Positions 39,458 through 48,526 of a DNA stretch of 64,000 bases are shown here, in pieces (position 1 is the stretch's first letter; every line of letters starts with the position of its first letter). Both the position numbers and the translations under genes were made by a program. Below the pieces are notes generated by a model. The model saw only the letters and a program-made list of their open reading frames with translations, was not told the origin of the DNA and searched no databases. Source of the DNA: Methylophaga sp. (lineage in GTDB: Bacteria > Pseudomonadota > Gammaproteobacteria > Nitrosococcales > Methylophagaceae); NCBI GenBank assembly GCA_002696735.1, contig NZSL01000008.1, forward strand, positions 1-64,000. Direction: 5' to 3'.

Positions 39458-40810
39458 ATGTCCTATATTGAGGCGACGATGAAGAAGCTGCAACGAAGCA
39501 GCCCAAGTCAACCAGAGTTTTATCAAGCTACCGAAGAAATTCTCCAATCTATACGCCCTTTACTGGAAAAAAATCCTCAGTATCTTCAACAAAATATCAT
39601 TGAACGCATAGTTGAACCGGAACGCCAGATTATGTTCAGAGTTGTCTGGCAAGATGATGACGGTAACGTTCAGGTCAACAAAGGCTATCGAGTTCAGTTC
39701 AACTCCGCTCTGGGTCCCTACAAAGGTGGCATCCGCTTTCATCCCTCGGTTAATGCCAGTACCGTTAAATTTCTGGGCTTTGAGCAGATATTTAAAAATG
39801 CGTTAACTGGTTTATCACTCGGTGGTGGTAAAGGTGGATCAGACTTTGATCCCAAAAATCGATCAGATAACGAAATCATGCGGTTCTGTCAGGCCTTTAT
39901 GAATGAGTTGCAACGGCATATTGGTGCAACCATTGATGTGCCTGCAGGTGACATTGGCGTGGGCAAGCGGGAGATTGGCTATCTGTTTGGGCAATACAAA
40001 CGTTTGAATCGTCATTTTGAAGGTGTATTGACTGGCAAAGCAATCAACTGGGGAGGCTCACTTGTTCGCCCTGAAGCCACAGGCTACGGCTTAGTCTATT
40101 TCACAGAAAATATGCTGCAAGCCAATGATGATTGTCTCGACGGCAAAAAATGTCTGATATCCGGCGCAGGGAATGTGGCGATTCATACTATTGAAAAACT
40201 CTATCAATGTGGTGCATTGCCAATAAGCTGCTCTGACAGCACCGGTACGATTTATCACGAAAAAGGTATCGATTTAATTCTGCTGCGGGAATTAAAAGAG
40301 GATCAAAATTGCTCCTTGGCAAAATACCGGGAAACGCACCCCGACGCTGAATTCACACCTATCAAACAGTATCCTGAAGATGGTCATGCGGTATGGCGTA
40401 TTAAAGCAGATGCCGCTTTTCCGTGTGCTACCCAGAATGAATTATCAGCAGCTGATGCCATTGCACTGTGCAAAAACGGTATTAGCTGTATTGTTGAAGG
40501 TGCCAATATGCCCTGCACTGCTGAAGCACAGGCACATATTATTGCTGCAGGGATTCATTATGCTCCAGCCAAAGCTGCCAATGCCGGCGGTGTAGCCACC
40601 AGTCAACTCGAAATGGCGCAGAATGCCAGTATGATGCAATGGTCATTTGCTGATGTGGATCAACGTTTGCAAATTATCATGAAGGATATCTATCAACGCT
40701 GTGCAGAGACTGCCATTGAATTTCATCACCCCTGCAATCTTATGCTAGGAGCAAATATTGCGGGATTTCGTAAAGTTGCGGATGCGATGATGGAACAGGG
40801 ACTGGTGTAA
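39458..40810 (+). CDS. gdhA: NADP-type glutamate dehydrogenase
   Basis: Reductive amination of 2-oxoglutarate, an ammonium assimilation step. The 450-residue hexameric type has the substrate-site GPYKGGIRFHPSV, the catalytic Lys region GLSLGGGKGGSDFDPK and PAGDIGVG, then a Rossmann domain with SGAGNVA. An AGAGG site 6 bases upstream supports the ATG. It fits with the nitrate uptake genes further right as a route from inorganic nitrogen to glutamate. Confidence 0.97.
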   Translation: MSYIEATMKKLQRSSPSQPEFYQATEEILQSIRPLLEKNPQYLQQNIIERIVEPERQIMFRVVWQDDDGNVQVNKGYRVQFNSALGPYKGGIRFHPSVNASTVKFLGFEQIFKNALTGLSLGGGKGGSDFDPKNRSDNEIMRFCQAFMNELQRHIGATIDVPAGDIGVGKREIGYLFGQYKRLNRHFEGVLTGKAINWGGSLVRPEATGYGLVYFTENMLQANDDCLDGKKCLISGAGNVAIHTIEKLYQCGALPISCSDSTGTIYHEKGIDLILLRELKEDQNCSLAKYRETHPDAEFTPIKQYPEDGHAVWRIKADAAFPCATQNELSAADAIALCKNGISCIVEGANMPCTAEAQAHIIAAGIHYAPAKAANAGGVATSQLEMAQNASMMQWSFADVDQRLQIIMKDIYQRCAETAIEFHHPCNLMLGANIAGFRKVADAMMEQGLV

Positions 40811-40855
40811 CCTGAGTTACACCTTACGATAAAGACTAACATTCGGAATACAATT

Positions 40856-41521
40856 TTGAAATTCACAAACCTATTAATTGTGAGTATAGGCCTCGCCGCA
40901 TTAAGTCAGGCATTAACAGCCAGAGCAGAGTCCATTACTTTGAAAATAGTTGATCAACAACAACAGGCTGTTTCCAGTGCCGTAATTGAGGTATTGAGTT
41001 CGCCCGAAAGCTTTGGTCAAGTAGATTCAATCAATGTTATCGATCAGATAGATAAGATGTTTGTCCCTGAACAAATTGTTATTCAACAAGGTCAATCGGT
41101 AGATTTTCCTAATAGTGACAACATACGACATCATGTCTATTCATTCTCAGAAGCAAAAACGTTTGAACTCAGGCTCTATGCCGACAAACCGGAAAAGCCA
41201 ATTCAATTTGAAAAGCCTGGTGTAGTTGTGGTGGGCTGCAATATTCACGACTCAATGATTGGCTATATTTATATCGCACAACACCAAACGGTTGTGTCGT
41301 CATCTGACCAAGGTCACGCAAAATTTAGCTCAACTGTGCAGAATCCCCGGATAAGTGTCTGGCATCCCTATACAACTGATGGTGCCGAAAGCCGTCAGTA
41401 TTTTGAAATTGATCAGCTTGAAAAAAATGATAATGGTGAGCACATAGTTCAGTTGAATATTGCCCCCCCTTCTCCGCGTGAGTCTTTTAAGGATACCTTT
41501 GGTGCGCCTGGGCATCACTAA
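40856..41521 (+). CDS. periplasmic cupredoxin-like protein
   Basis: The 221-residue product has a signal peptide (cleavage likely after ARA near 25) and a cupredoxin-type fold. Candidate type 1 copper ligands are His92 or His93 (NIRHHVYSF) and C128, H131 and M134 (GCNIHDSMIGY), the usual Cys-x2-His-x2-Met spacing. Members are often labelled methylamine utilisation protein by annotation transfer; nothing here proves that. The start is a TTG with GGAA about 8 bases upstream. First gene of an operon with an EAL protein, a DUF3034 barrel and a globin. Confidence 0.88.
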   Translation: MKFTNLLIVSIGLAALSQALTARAESITLKIVDQQQQAVSSAVIEVLSSPESFGQVDSINVIDQIDKMFVPEQIVIQQGQSVDFPNSDNIRHHVYSFSEAKTFELRLYADKPEKPIQFEKPGVVVVGCNIHDSMIGYIYIAQHQTVVSSSDQGHAKFSSTVQNPRISVWHPYTTDGAESRQYFEIDQLEKNDNGEHIVQLNIAPPSPRESFKDTFGAPGHH

Positions 41522-43853
41522 ATTACGCACGCAAATTCTACTATTTGCGCTTTCACTTGTCCTGGCGACCACAATGGTCATTCAGTCTATTTCGTGGTGG
41601 TCTGCCAACCAGTTTAATCAGCAGCAAATTCGGCAAAATACCATCAAGGCTGAGAATATTCTGCGTCAATACATCCGTTCATCAGAAAACAATCTGGTAA
41701 ATTCGGCACGAGTACTGACGGCCGACTTTGGTTTTAAACAAGCAGTAACCTCCGGCGACAAGGACACTATCGCCAGTGTATTAATGAATCATGGTGCACG
41801 AATTAATGCTGATTTAATGTTGTTAACGGATTTATCCGGTAGGCTCATCTCCAGTAGTCATTCGACCATTTATGATGAAGCACTACTGAGTTATGTCGTT
41901 AAAGATTTACTGGAAAAACCAGGAACAGCACATATTGTAATGCTGGATAACCGGGTTTATGAGTTAATCCTTTTGCCAATAATGGCTCCCAGAACCATAG
42001 CTTATACGTTAGTGGGATTTGAGCTGAATCAGACAACCCTTAATGAACTCAAACAACTTACCGGTCTGGATATAACCCTGCTTAAACATTCAGTTCCAGT
42101 TTATTCCACACTGGAAAATATTCCCAATGATGCAGAATTTATAAAGACGATAAATTCAGCACACACAAAATGGTTTTGGATGGAAAGACCCACATTTATC
42201 AATTCGGATTTTATGCCAGCGACCACAAGCATAAATCCTGTCAGCATTTTGTTATCAGCGGACTTAAGACCCATCTATCAGCAGTATGATGATATGTCAG
42301 CGCGCATAATACTGATCGTTTTACTGGTGATGTTGGGATCTATCATTGTCAGCACCATCATTGCACATACCTTAACCACCCCGCTCGCCAAACTTGTTGG
42401 TATCGCCAACCAGTTTGCCAAGGGGAATTACGATGCCTGGCAGGAACCCGGCCAGGCCAGCAGCGAAATCCGCGATTTGGCTGCAGCTCTCAGAACCATG
42501 GGTACAGAAGTCAAACAGCGTGAACAGGTCGTTACATGGCAGGCCAAACATGATGCATTGACCGGTTTATTCAATATCCACACCATACGTAGCACGCTTG
42601 CTGCAACAATGCAGAAATATGGTCAATGTGTTGTTGTGGCGACTTATATACAAAATTTCCGACAGATAAATGATCGACTTGGGCCTGAAGTCGCCGATGC
42701 CTGCCTCACTGTACTGGCCCAACGTCTTAACCAGTTTGCTACCGCTGGGGAAAAAACCAATGCGCGTCTGGAAGGAATCGAGTTTCTATCCGTTATTCAG
42801 TTACTGCCGGGGCAAAGTCCTAGGCAGGTTGTTGAAGAATTGCTCGATAACCTGGATAAGCCCTTTCAAATCGGTAATATCAGTTTGAGTGCTCACTTCT
42901 ATGCGGGTGTATGTTGTTATCCAGCCGATGGTTATGACAGTAAAACAATGCTTCGTCGAGTCAGAATTGCTGCTGATCATGCCCGCCTGAATCGTACAAC
43001 CATACATGTTTATACGCCGGGTGAAGACGAAAATCATCTTGAAGAATTAAGTCTTATTGAAGCGCTACAAGCATTGCTGAGACAACCGACAAATATTGAA
43101 TTATTTTTAAACTTCCAGCCAAAGGTTGAGCTTAAAAACGGCAAAATGGATACCGTAGAAACGCTGATTCGCTGGCATCGTCCAGGCCTGGGGCGAGTTG
43201 CACCGGATAAATTTATCGGCTTGGCTGAGCAATCTGGACTCATTGTTGAATTAACCCACTGGGTTATCCAGGAAACACTCAAGCAATTACGTAGATGGCG
43301 CGATAATGGGTTGGCTTTGAACGCAGCAATTAATGTGTCAGCAGAGGATTTGGCTCATCCGGATTTTTGTCATTTTCTCGAAAAACAAATTGCGGTTTAC
43401 GATATTCCCGCAAACTCAGTCACTATCGAGATCACCGAGCGGGATATTATGTATGACGAAGCACTGGGTATTGAGGTACTGAAAACCTTAAAAAATGCCG
43501 GGTATATGATTGCTGTAGATGATTACGGAATAGGTCAGTCATCTTTATCAAAATTAAAAATACTCCCCGTCGATGAACTCAAGCTGGATATGAGTTTTAT
43601 TCGCAATCTGGATAGTTCTCTAACGGATCAGAAAATTGTCCGTTCAACCATCTTTCTGGCTCATTCACTCGGTTTAAAGGTGGTGGCAGAAGGAGTCGAA
43701 AATGCCGCGACCTATTCTCTTTTGCAAGAAATGGGTTGTGATAGCGTTCAAGGCTATTTAATAAGTAAACCACGAGATGCTGAAGATCTCGTTGCTTGGT
43801 TAGGTGAAAATAATGCGACTTATTCTTTTTCTGCTGACAGTATTACTCACTAG
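41502..43853 (+). CDS. membrane sensor c-di-GMP phosphodiesterase (degenerate GGDEF, EAL)
   Basis: The 783 residues comprise a membrane segment (about 8-30), a periplasmic sensor, a second membrane segment (about 265-285), HAMP, GGDEF and EAL. The GGDEF site reads LEGIEF, so it cannot cyclise GTP. The EAL site is ETLIRW with the metal ligands in AINVSAEDL, ITERD, VDDYGIG, LKLDMSFI and AEGVEN, so phosphodiesterase activity is likely. The start is GTG 41502 with AAGGA 8 bases before it, overlapping the cupredoxin gene by 20 bases. The sensor is closely similar to that of the convergent GGDEF protein at 45066. Confidence 0.92.
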   Translation: MRLGITKLRTQILLFALSLVLATTMVIQSISWWSANQFNQQQIRQNTIKAENILRQYIRSSENNLVNSARVLTADFGFKQAVTSGDKDTIASVLMNHGARINADLMLLTDLSGRLISSSHSTIYDEALLSYVVKDLLEKPGTAHIVMLDNRVYELILLPIMAPRTIAYTLVGFELNQTTLNELKQLTGLDITLLKHSVPVYSTLENIPNDAEFIKTINSAHTKWFWMERPTFINSDFMPATTSINPVSILLSADLRPIYQQYDDMSARIILIVLLVMLGSIIVSTIIAHTLTTPLAKLVGIANQFAKGNYDAWQEPGQASSEIRDLAAALRTMGTEVKQREQVVTWQAKHDALTGLFNIHTIRSTLAATMQKYGQCVVVATYIQNFRQINDRLGPEVADACLTVLAQRLNQFATAGEKTNARLEGIEFLSVIQLLPGQSPRQVVEELLDNLDKPFQIGNISLSAHFYAGVCCYPADGYDSKTMLRRVRIAADHARLNRTTIHVYTPGEDENHLEELSLIEALQALLRQPTNIELFLNFQPKVELKNGKMDTVETLIRWHRPGLGRVAPDKFIGLAEQSGLIVELTHWVIQETLKQLRRWRDNGLALNAAINVSAEDLAHPDFCHFLEKQIAVYDIPANSVTIEITERDIMYDEALGIEVLKTLKNAGYMIAVDDYGIGQSSLSKLKILPVDELKLDMSFIRNLDSSLTDQKIVRSTIFLAHSLGLKVVAEGVENAATYSLLQEMGCDSVQGYLISKPRDAEDLVAWLGENNATYSFSADSITH

Positions 43854-44643
43854 TCAGCTATACGCTGCTGATGGCAAGTTGATCGCCACACCGGGCATTT
43901 CCCAAATTGAAGGCACCGGTGGTGGCGGTTTTGTTCCCTGGGCTCAATTAGCCGGTTATGGTAGCCGTGATGAAATAGCAGCCAATGTATTTTGTAGCGG
44001 TGCAAACGTAGATGATTATGATTTACGTGTATGCGGTGCACAGGCTACTTTCTATGACCGAATTGAATTCTCAGTCGCCAAGCAAAAATTTCATGTCGAT
44101 ACCTTAGATCTAGATATCAAGCAAAGAGTACTGGGTGTCAAAGCAAGACTTTATGGAGATATTGTCTATAGTCGATTTCCACAAATAAGCCTGGGAATTC
44201 AGCATAAAAAACTTGACGATCCCACTGTTGCCTTTCTATTGGGAGCAGATGATGATTCTGGAACCGATATTTATCTGTCTGCCAGTAAACTACATCTTGG
44301 GGCTATTGCTGGATATAACTGGTTATGGAATGTAACGGCCCGCTCGACAGAAGCCAATCAAACTGGATTATTAGGTTTTGGTAACGCAGCAAATGGAAAT
44401 CAGCGCGAAACTGTTCTTGAAGCATCAACAGCCATTCTATTTGGCCGCCATTTAGCCCTTGGCATTGAATATCGCCAAAAACCCGATAACCTTGATTTAA
44501 AAGAAGATGACTGGTCCAACATATTTGTGGCCTGGTTTCCAAATAAAGTTATCAGTGTGACGGCAGCCTGGCTGGATTTGGGTGACATTGCCGGAGCCAA
44601 AAGCCAGAAAGGGGCTTATTTTTCTGTTACAGGTTACTTTTGA
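43813..44643 (+). CDS. DUF3034 family outer-membrane protein
   Basis: The 276-residue product has a signal peptide (LILFLLTVLLTSQLYA, cleavage about residue 18) and alternating beta-strand sequence ending in an aromatic GYF, as expected of an outer-membrane barrel. The early GGGGFVPWAQLAGY motif is characteristic of DUF3034. Two Cys, near 52 and 64, may form a disulfide. ATG 43813 follows AGGTG by 7 bases and overlaps the EAL gene by 41 bases. Function unknown; it is part of the cupredoxin/EAL/globin operon. Confidence 0.88.
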   Translation: MRLILFLLTVLLTSQLYAADGKLIATPGISQIEGTGGGGFVPWAQLAGYGSRDEIAANVFCSGANVDDYDLRVCGAQATFYDRIEFSVAKQKFHVDTLDLDIKQRVLGVKARLYGDIVYSRFPQISLGIQHKKLDDPTVAFLLGADDDSGTDIYLSASKLHLGAIAGYNWLWNVTARSTEANQTGLLGFGNAANGNQRETVLEASTAILFGRHLALGIEYRQKPDNLDLKEDDWSNIFVAWFPNKVISVTAAWLDLGDIAGAKSQKGAYFSVTGYF

Positions 44644-45071
44644 TGTTCACAAAATTTCGATATAGCTTTTTTATGGCTTGCTACTTGGCATTAACTGCTT
44701 GTGCCAGCACATCAGAACCCACTTTGTATAACAAACTTGGAGGTGAGCAAGGTGTGAATAATATTGTCGAAAACCTCATCCGGGAAATTGGACAGGATGA
44801 GCAAATTTTCCATTATTTTGCCGAAGCCCGTGTCAGTCGATTTCGGGAAAATCTTATTGAACACTTTTGTGCAATCTCAGACGGTCCATGCCAATATACC
44901 GGTGACAATATGGTGGACATCCATACTGGAATGAATATCAATGAAAGTGATTTTAATCACTTGGTGGATTTATTGATTAATGCTATGGAGGCTGAGGGAA
45001 TCCCTCACCGCATTCAAAATCAGCTGCTTGCCCGATTGGCACCATTGCGTGAAAACATTATCTATCTATAA
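44643..45071 (+). CDS. group 1 truncated haemoglobin, lipoprotein form
   Basis: The 142-residue product has a lipobox LTAC with lipidated Cys20, then a truncated globin fold: LYNKLGGEQGV at the start and proximal His94 in VDIHTGMNI. The B10 Tyr typical of cytoplasmic TrHbN is replaced (VENLIREI), so ligand chemistry probably differs. Cys76 and Cys83 (HFCAISDGPC) could form a disulfide, fitting a periplasmic site. Its ATG overlaps the DUF3034 stop by one base. It could bind O2 or NO near the envelope; this is inference. Confidence 0.92.
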   Translation: MFTKFRYSFFMACYLALTACASTSEPTLYNKLGGEQGVNNIVENLIREIGQDEQIFHYFAEARVSRFRENLIEHFCAISDGPCQYTGDNMVDIHTGMNINESDFNHLVDLLINAMEAEGIPHRIQNQLLARLAPLRENIIYL

Positions 45072-46511
45072 TTCAATTTTATCGTCAATATCCGCTTCTA
45101 CAACCGGGAAAGTGGGAACATGGGTAAAAATCACCTGATTACGTCCATGCTCTTTTGCTCTGTATAACGCCGTATCGGCTGCATGTAGAATCACATCCAT
45201 CGGCGGCACAGGCTCTTCAGGCCATAGCAGACAAACACCGCAACTCATGGTTACCGGAATTAACTGGGAACCACTTGGAATGGGGGTATCCGCTATAACA
45301 GATCTTAATCTTTCAAAAGATGCTGTTGCCTCTTCCGGTTTTAATTGCAAAGCGACCAAGAATTCTTCACCACCAAATCTTCCCAACACATCATAGCTTC
45401 GCAAAGTGGATTTCAGGCGACTGGCAAAGCGGCGTAATACCTCGTCACCTGATGCATGACCATAAGTATCATTAATCTTTTTAAAATTATCTATGTCACA
45501 TAATGCGACACAATAAATTTTGTCGCTACGTCTTGAGCGCGCGAGCTCTTCGGTGATCCGTTCGATAGCAGCATGACGATTTAGAATTGTCGTTAAATGA
45601 TCATGGGTCGCTCGATAAATCAAATCCTTGTATAGATGGGACAGTGGATTTGCCAGCCGCTTGGCCAGTAAAGTACTGAGCACTACACTTATTATCACAA
45701 TAAATAACGTTAAACCTAGCAGAGAATAATTCAGTCGATCAAAAACCCGATGAAAAATGGATAAATCTGCCAACAAAAATAATTGTATGGGCTGTTTATT
45801 AACGTTTTTTAACTTAACCTCTTCCAATAAAAATTGAGATCTTTGCCACCATAAGTCAGGCTCATTAGTTGTTTGAAGAAGATGGTCGAACTCAGCTTTA
45901 TGAATTGGCAGTGTCGTTAAAAATAAATCTGTCTGGGTAGATTCAAACACAATATCCAACCCGGTTTTGAGCTTTAATTCTTCCAATAAAGGTGCATTTA
46001 TTTCAAACGCGATAATACTGATGGCGACTTGATGTGGTGCATTTATGGGTACACTGAATAAACGATACAAACGATTATTTATTTCTACAAACTGACCCTG
46101 TTGACTGATGCCATGAACCGCCAGCCAGTTGATATCGGCCAGATCAGAGAGTGGAAAATCCAACTCATTCGCTGCAATCAGCTCACCGTTATCATTGAGC
46201 ACCAACATTAAATCTGCCTGAATGCGTCCAGCATGGTTAGTGAGCATGCTGGTAATGGTTGGCACATTATTGGTGGCAACAGCTTCTCTGAATCCAAAGT
46301 CCTGAATAATGACTCTGGTGGCGTAATGTAAATTGGTTTCCCGGCTGTCGATGTACTGATGCAGAAAATAAGCAGCATTTGCCACCTGTTCACGGATTTG
46401 CTGCTGATTATGTTTATGAATAAACCAACCATGGCTCAGCTGCATCGCGAAAGCTGTCAGTAAAATCAGACTGACACAAAGTAGAATCATCCTGGTCTGG
46501 ATGCTATTCAT
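45066..46511 (-). CDS. membrane sensor diguanylate cyclase (GGDEF)
   Basis: The 481 residues comprise a membrane segment at about 8-27, a periplasmic sensor region, a second membrane segment near 265-287 and a GGDEF domain with active FGGEEF and an RSYD I-site. The sensor parallels that of the EAL protein at 41502 in order and wording (NQQQIR, then LRQYI/LHQYI, then DFGF(K/R)(Q/E)AV, then RI(N/Q)ADLML). The two enzymes probably read the same signal with opposite outputs. The 3' end overlaps the globin gene by 6 bases on the opposite strand. Confidence 0.93.
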   Translation of the reverse strand: MNSIQTRMILLCVSLILLTAFAMQLSHGWFIHKHNQQQIREQVANAAYFLHQYIDSRETNLHYATRVIIQDFGFREAVATNNVPTITSMLTNHAGRIQADLMLVLNDNGELIAANELDFPLSDLADINWLAVHGISQQGQFVEINNRLYRLFSVPINAPHQVAISIIAFEINAPLLEELKLKTGLDIVFESTQTDLFLTTLPIHKAEFDHLLQTTNEPDLWWQRSQFLLEEVKLKNVNKQPIQLFLLADLSIFHRVFDRLNYSLLGLTLFIVIISVVLSTLLAKRLANPLSHLYKDLIYRATHDHLTTILNRHAAIERITEELARSRRSDKIYCVALCDIDNFKKINDTYGHASGDEVLRRFASRLKSTLRSYDVLGRFGGEEFLVALQLKPEEATASFERLRSVIADTPIPSGSQLIPVTMSCGVCLLWPEEPVPPMDVILHAADTALYRAKEHGRNQVIFTHVPTFPVVEADIDDKIEL

Positions 46512-46589
46512 CTATAAGTCGTTTCCATAATATGCAGCGTATTCAGCCATCTGAACTCCGTTCATCAGGATTTATTAATCTGTAACTCT

Positions 46590-48341
46590 TCAGGGTAAAC
46601 GCCATACCTTGATTTTTTGTCCAGTTTTGAAACCAAACAGACGATTGCCACCCACCGCAACAGCAATATGCTGTTTACCATTAACGCTGTATGTAATCGG
46701 TGGCGCATTGACGCCCGCTTCCGTTTTACCACTCCAGCGTTTTTCTCCCGAATCAGCATCAAAGGCCATCAGTTCACCGCTCCCTTCTCCGGTGAACACC
46801 AGACCACTGGCTGTACTTAAAACGCCGCCTATCAATGGATTTTCAGTTTTGACCTGCCAGACTATTTCTCCACTATCTAAATCAATTGCAGTTAATAAAC
46901 CATGTTTTTCAGGAGTATTTAAAGGAGACATCGAAGAATAACGCACCGCTTCTTCTCCATCCTTGGCAGCCTGTTTGTGTAATTTATATTCCACCGGCCA
47001 GTGAATGGCGGCAATAAATACCAAACGTCTGCGAGCATCCACTGAAACGGGAGACCAGTTTGCACCGCCCATTACACCAGGATAAATAATCGTTCCTTCA
47101 CTGCTGGGAAGTTCAAACATGTTTTTTTGCGGGACAAAGGCTTCGCTTTTATAGAGAAACTTACCATTACGTCTGTCATGTACATAAAACCAGCCCGTTT
47201 TACCAGCCTGACCAATTGCGGGAGTAGGTTGCCCCTTAATGGTAATATCAAACAAAACCGGCGGACTGGCTACATCATAACCCCAGCTGTCATGCGGGAC
47301 TTGTTGGTAATGCCAGCGATAATCGCCACTGTTGGCATCAAGTGCCAGTAATGAACTGCTGTAAAGATTATCACCTGGTCTGGATGAGCCTTCCATTTGC
47401 GGTGATGGATTACCGGTACCAAAATGCAGAATGCCAGTATATGGGTCAATAACCGGCGTACTCCATGCCGAAGCACCACCATAACGCCAGGCGTCACCGT
47501 GCTGTTCCAGAGCGGCTTTTTCTTTTGCTATATCGCGAGGTAATTTCACCCCATCAGCTGTTTTGGTAACAAAATCACCTTCCCAATTTTCAGACTTGAT
47601 GGTGTCAAACTGCCATTTTTGTTTACCAGTTTCGATGTCATATCCTGCCATGAAACCACGGCGCCCATATTTCCCGGCGATACCGACTACAGCGCCCAAA
47701 GGTGAATCAGAATCCGTAGCATCAAGATGTAATCCATATCCCACGCCGGTGATGCCAATAATGACTGTATCCTGATAAATCATCGGGGCCATATTGATGC
47801 CCGCTCCCGAGGTACCGGAGACGCTGCCCAGTTCAGTATCGTCCAGCGTACTAACATCTTCCTGAATACCACTGTTTTCATCAACAACACGATTATCCCA
47901 GCGTTTTTCTCCTGTTTTGGCATCCAATGCAATCAATCTGGCATCAATGGTGCCGGTAAAAACCATACCATTTGATACAGCCACACCGCGATTGGCAGGA
48001 CCACAGCAAATGGGATAATCTTCATCTAAATCATGCTCATAACGCCATAATTGTTGACCACTCGCGGCATCCAGTGCGACCACATCGTTAAACGGCAAAG
48101 AAACATACATCACGCCATTCTGAACCACCGGTGTTGCCTGAAAGGTTTCATTTACACCGGTATCAAATTCCCATGCTTCAACCAGCTCCATAACATTGCT
48201 TTTGTTAATTTGGACCAGCTTACTGTGCCGTTGATGTAGATCATCGCCACCATAAACCGGCCATTCAATCTCTGTTGCTAAAACTGGCAGGGATAAAACA
48301 GTTAAAAGCCCTCCCAACCAGAAGATGTGTTTTAAAGGCAT
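46590..48341 (-). CDS. periplasmic PQQ-dependent alcohol dehydrogenase-like quinoprotein
   Basis: The 583-residue protein has a signal peptide (cleavage after about 22) and an eight-bladed quinoprotein propeller with W-motifs such as GEKRW. The vicinal Cys pair C112-C113 (PICCG) is the PQQ-stacking disulfide. The likely catalytic Asp is D335 in LALDANSG; the residue two on is Asn337, not the Asp associated with lanthanide-dependent enzymes, so calcium is the better guess. There is no fused cytochrome domain. Substrate cannot be told; it lacks the full size and context of MxaF/XoxF. Divergent from the di-heme peroxidase gene. Confidence 0.9.
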   Translation of the reverse strand: MPLKHIFWLGGLLTVLSLPVLATEIEWPVYGGDDLHQRHSKLVQINKSNVMELVEAWEFDTGVNETFQATPVVQNGVMYVSLPFNDVVALDAASGQQLWRYEHDLDEDYPICCGPANRGVAVSNGMVFTGTIDARLIALDAKTGEKRWDNRVVDENSGIQEDVSTLDDTELGSVSGTSGAGINMAPMIYQDTVIIGITGVGYGLHLDATDSDSPLGAVVGIAGKYGRRGFMAGYDIETGKQKWQFDTIKSENWEGDFVTKTADGVKLPRDIAKEKAALEQHGDAWRYGGASAWSTPVIDPYTGILHFGTGNPSPQMEGSSRPGDNLYSSSLLALDANSGDYRWHYQQVPHDSWGYDVASPPVLFDITIKGQPTPAIGQAGKTGWFYVHDRRNGKFLYKSEAFVPQKNMFELPSSEGTIIYPGVMGGANWSPVSVDARRRLVFIAAIHWPVEYKLHKQAAKDGEEAVRYSSMSPLNTPEKHGLLTAIDLDSGEIVWQVKTENPLIGGVLSTASGLVFTGEGSGELMAFDADSGEKRWSGKTEAGVNAPPITYSVNGKQHIAVAVGGNRLFGFKTGQKIKVWRLP

Positions 48342-48422
48342 GGTTTTCTCTCTCTTAATTATTTTTAGTTATGATAACAATTACTATCGAACAAGAATTT
48401 TTTATCCCGTAAATTGGATCTT

Positions 48423-48436
48423 ATGATCCAGATCAA
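48423..48436 (+). promoter_or_regulatory. FNR/ANR-like box upstream of the di-heme peroxidase gene
   Basis: ATGAT-CCAG-ATCAA matches the FNR consensus TTGAT-N4-ATCAA at nine of ten positions. An AATAAT at 48462-48467 would place the transcription start about 44 bp from the box centre, near the class II position. Bacterial cytochrome c peroxidase genes are classic FNR/ANR targets, which supports it. Confidence 0.55.
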
Positions 48437-48526
48437 ATCAAAGCCCGATAACCCTACAGCAAATAATAAGTCTCCCTAAAATCAAATTATCAACATCTGT
48501 TGTTAATCAGATAAGTGAGGTAAGTA

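Noticed and set aside
40856..41521. Methylamine utilisation protein label for the cupredoxin-like gene
   Set aside because: No mau genes are nearby and the sequence supports only a copper-protein fold.
48372..48386. Fur-box-like TGATAAC-A-ATTACTA upstream of the quinoprotein gene
   Set aside because: About 11 of 14 positions match, but the region is AT-rich and this level is expected by chance.
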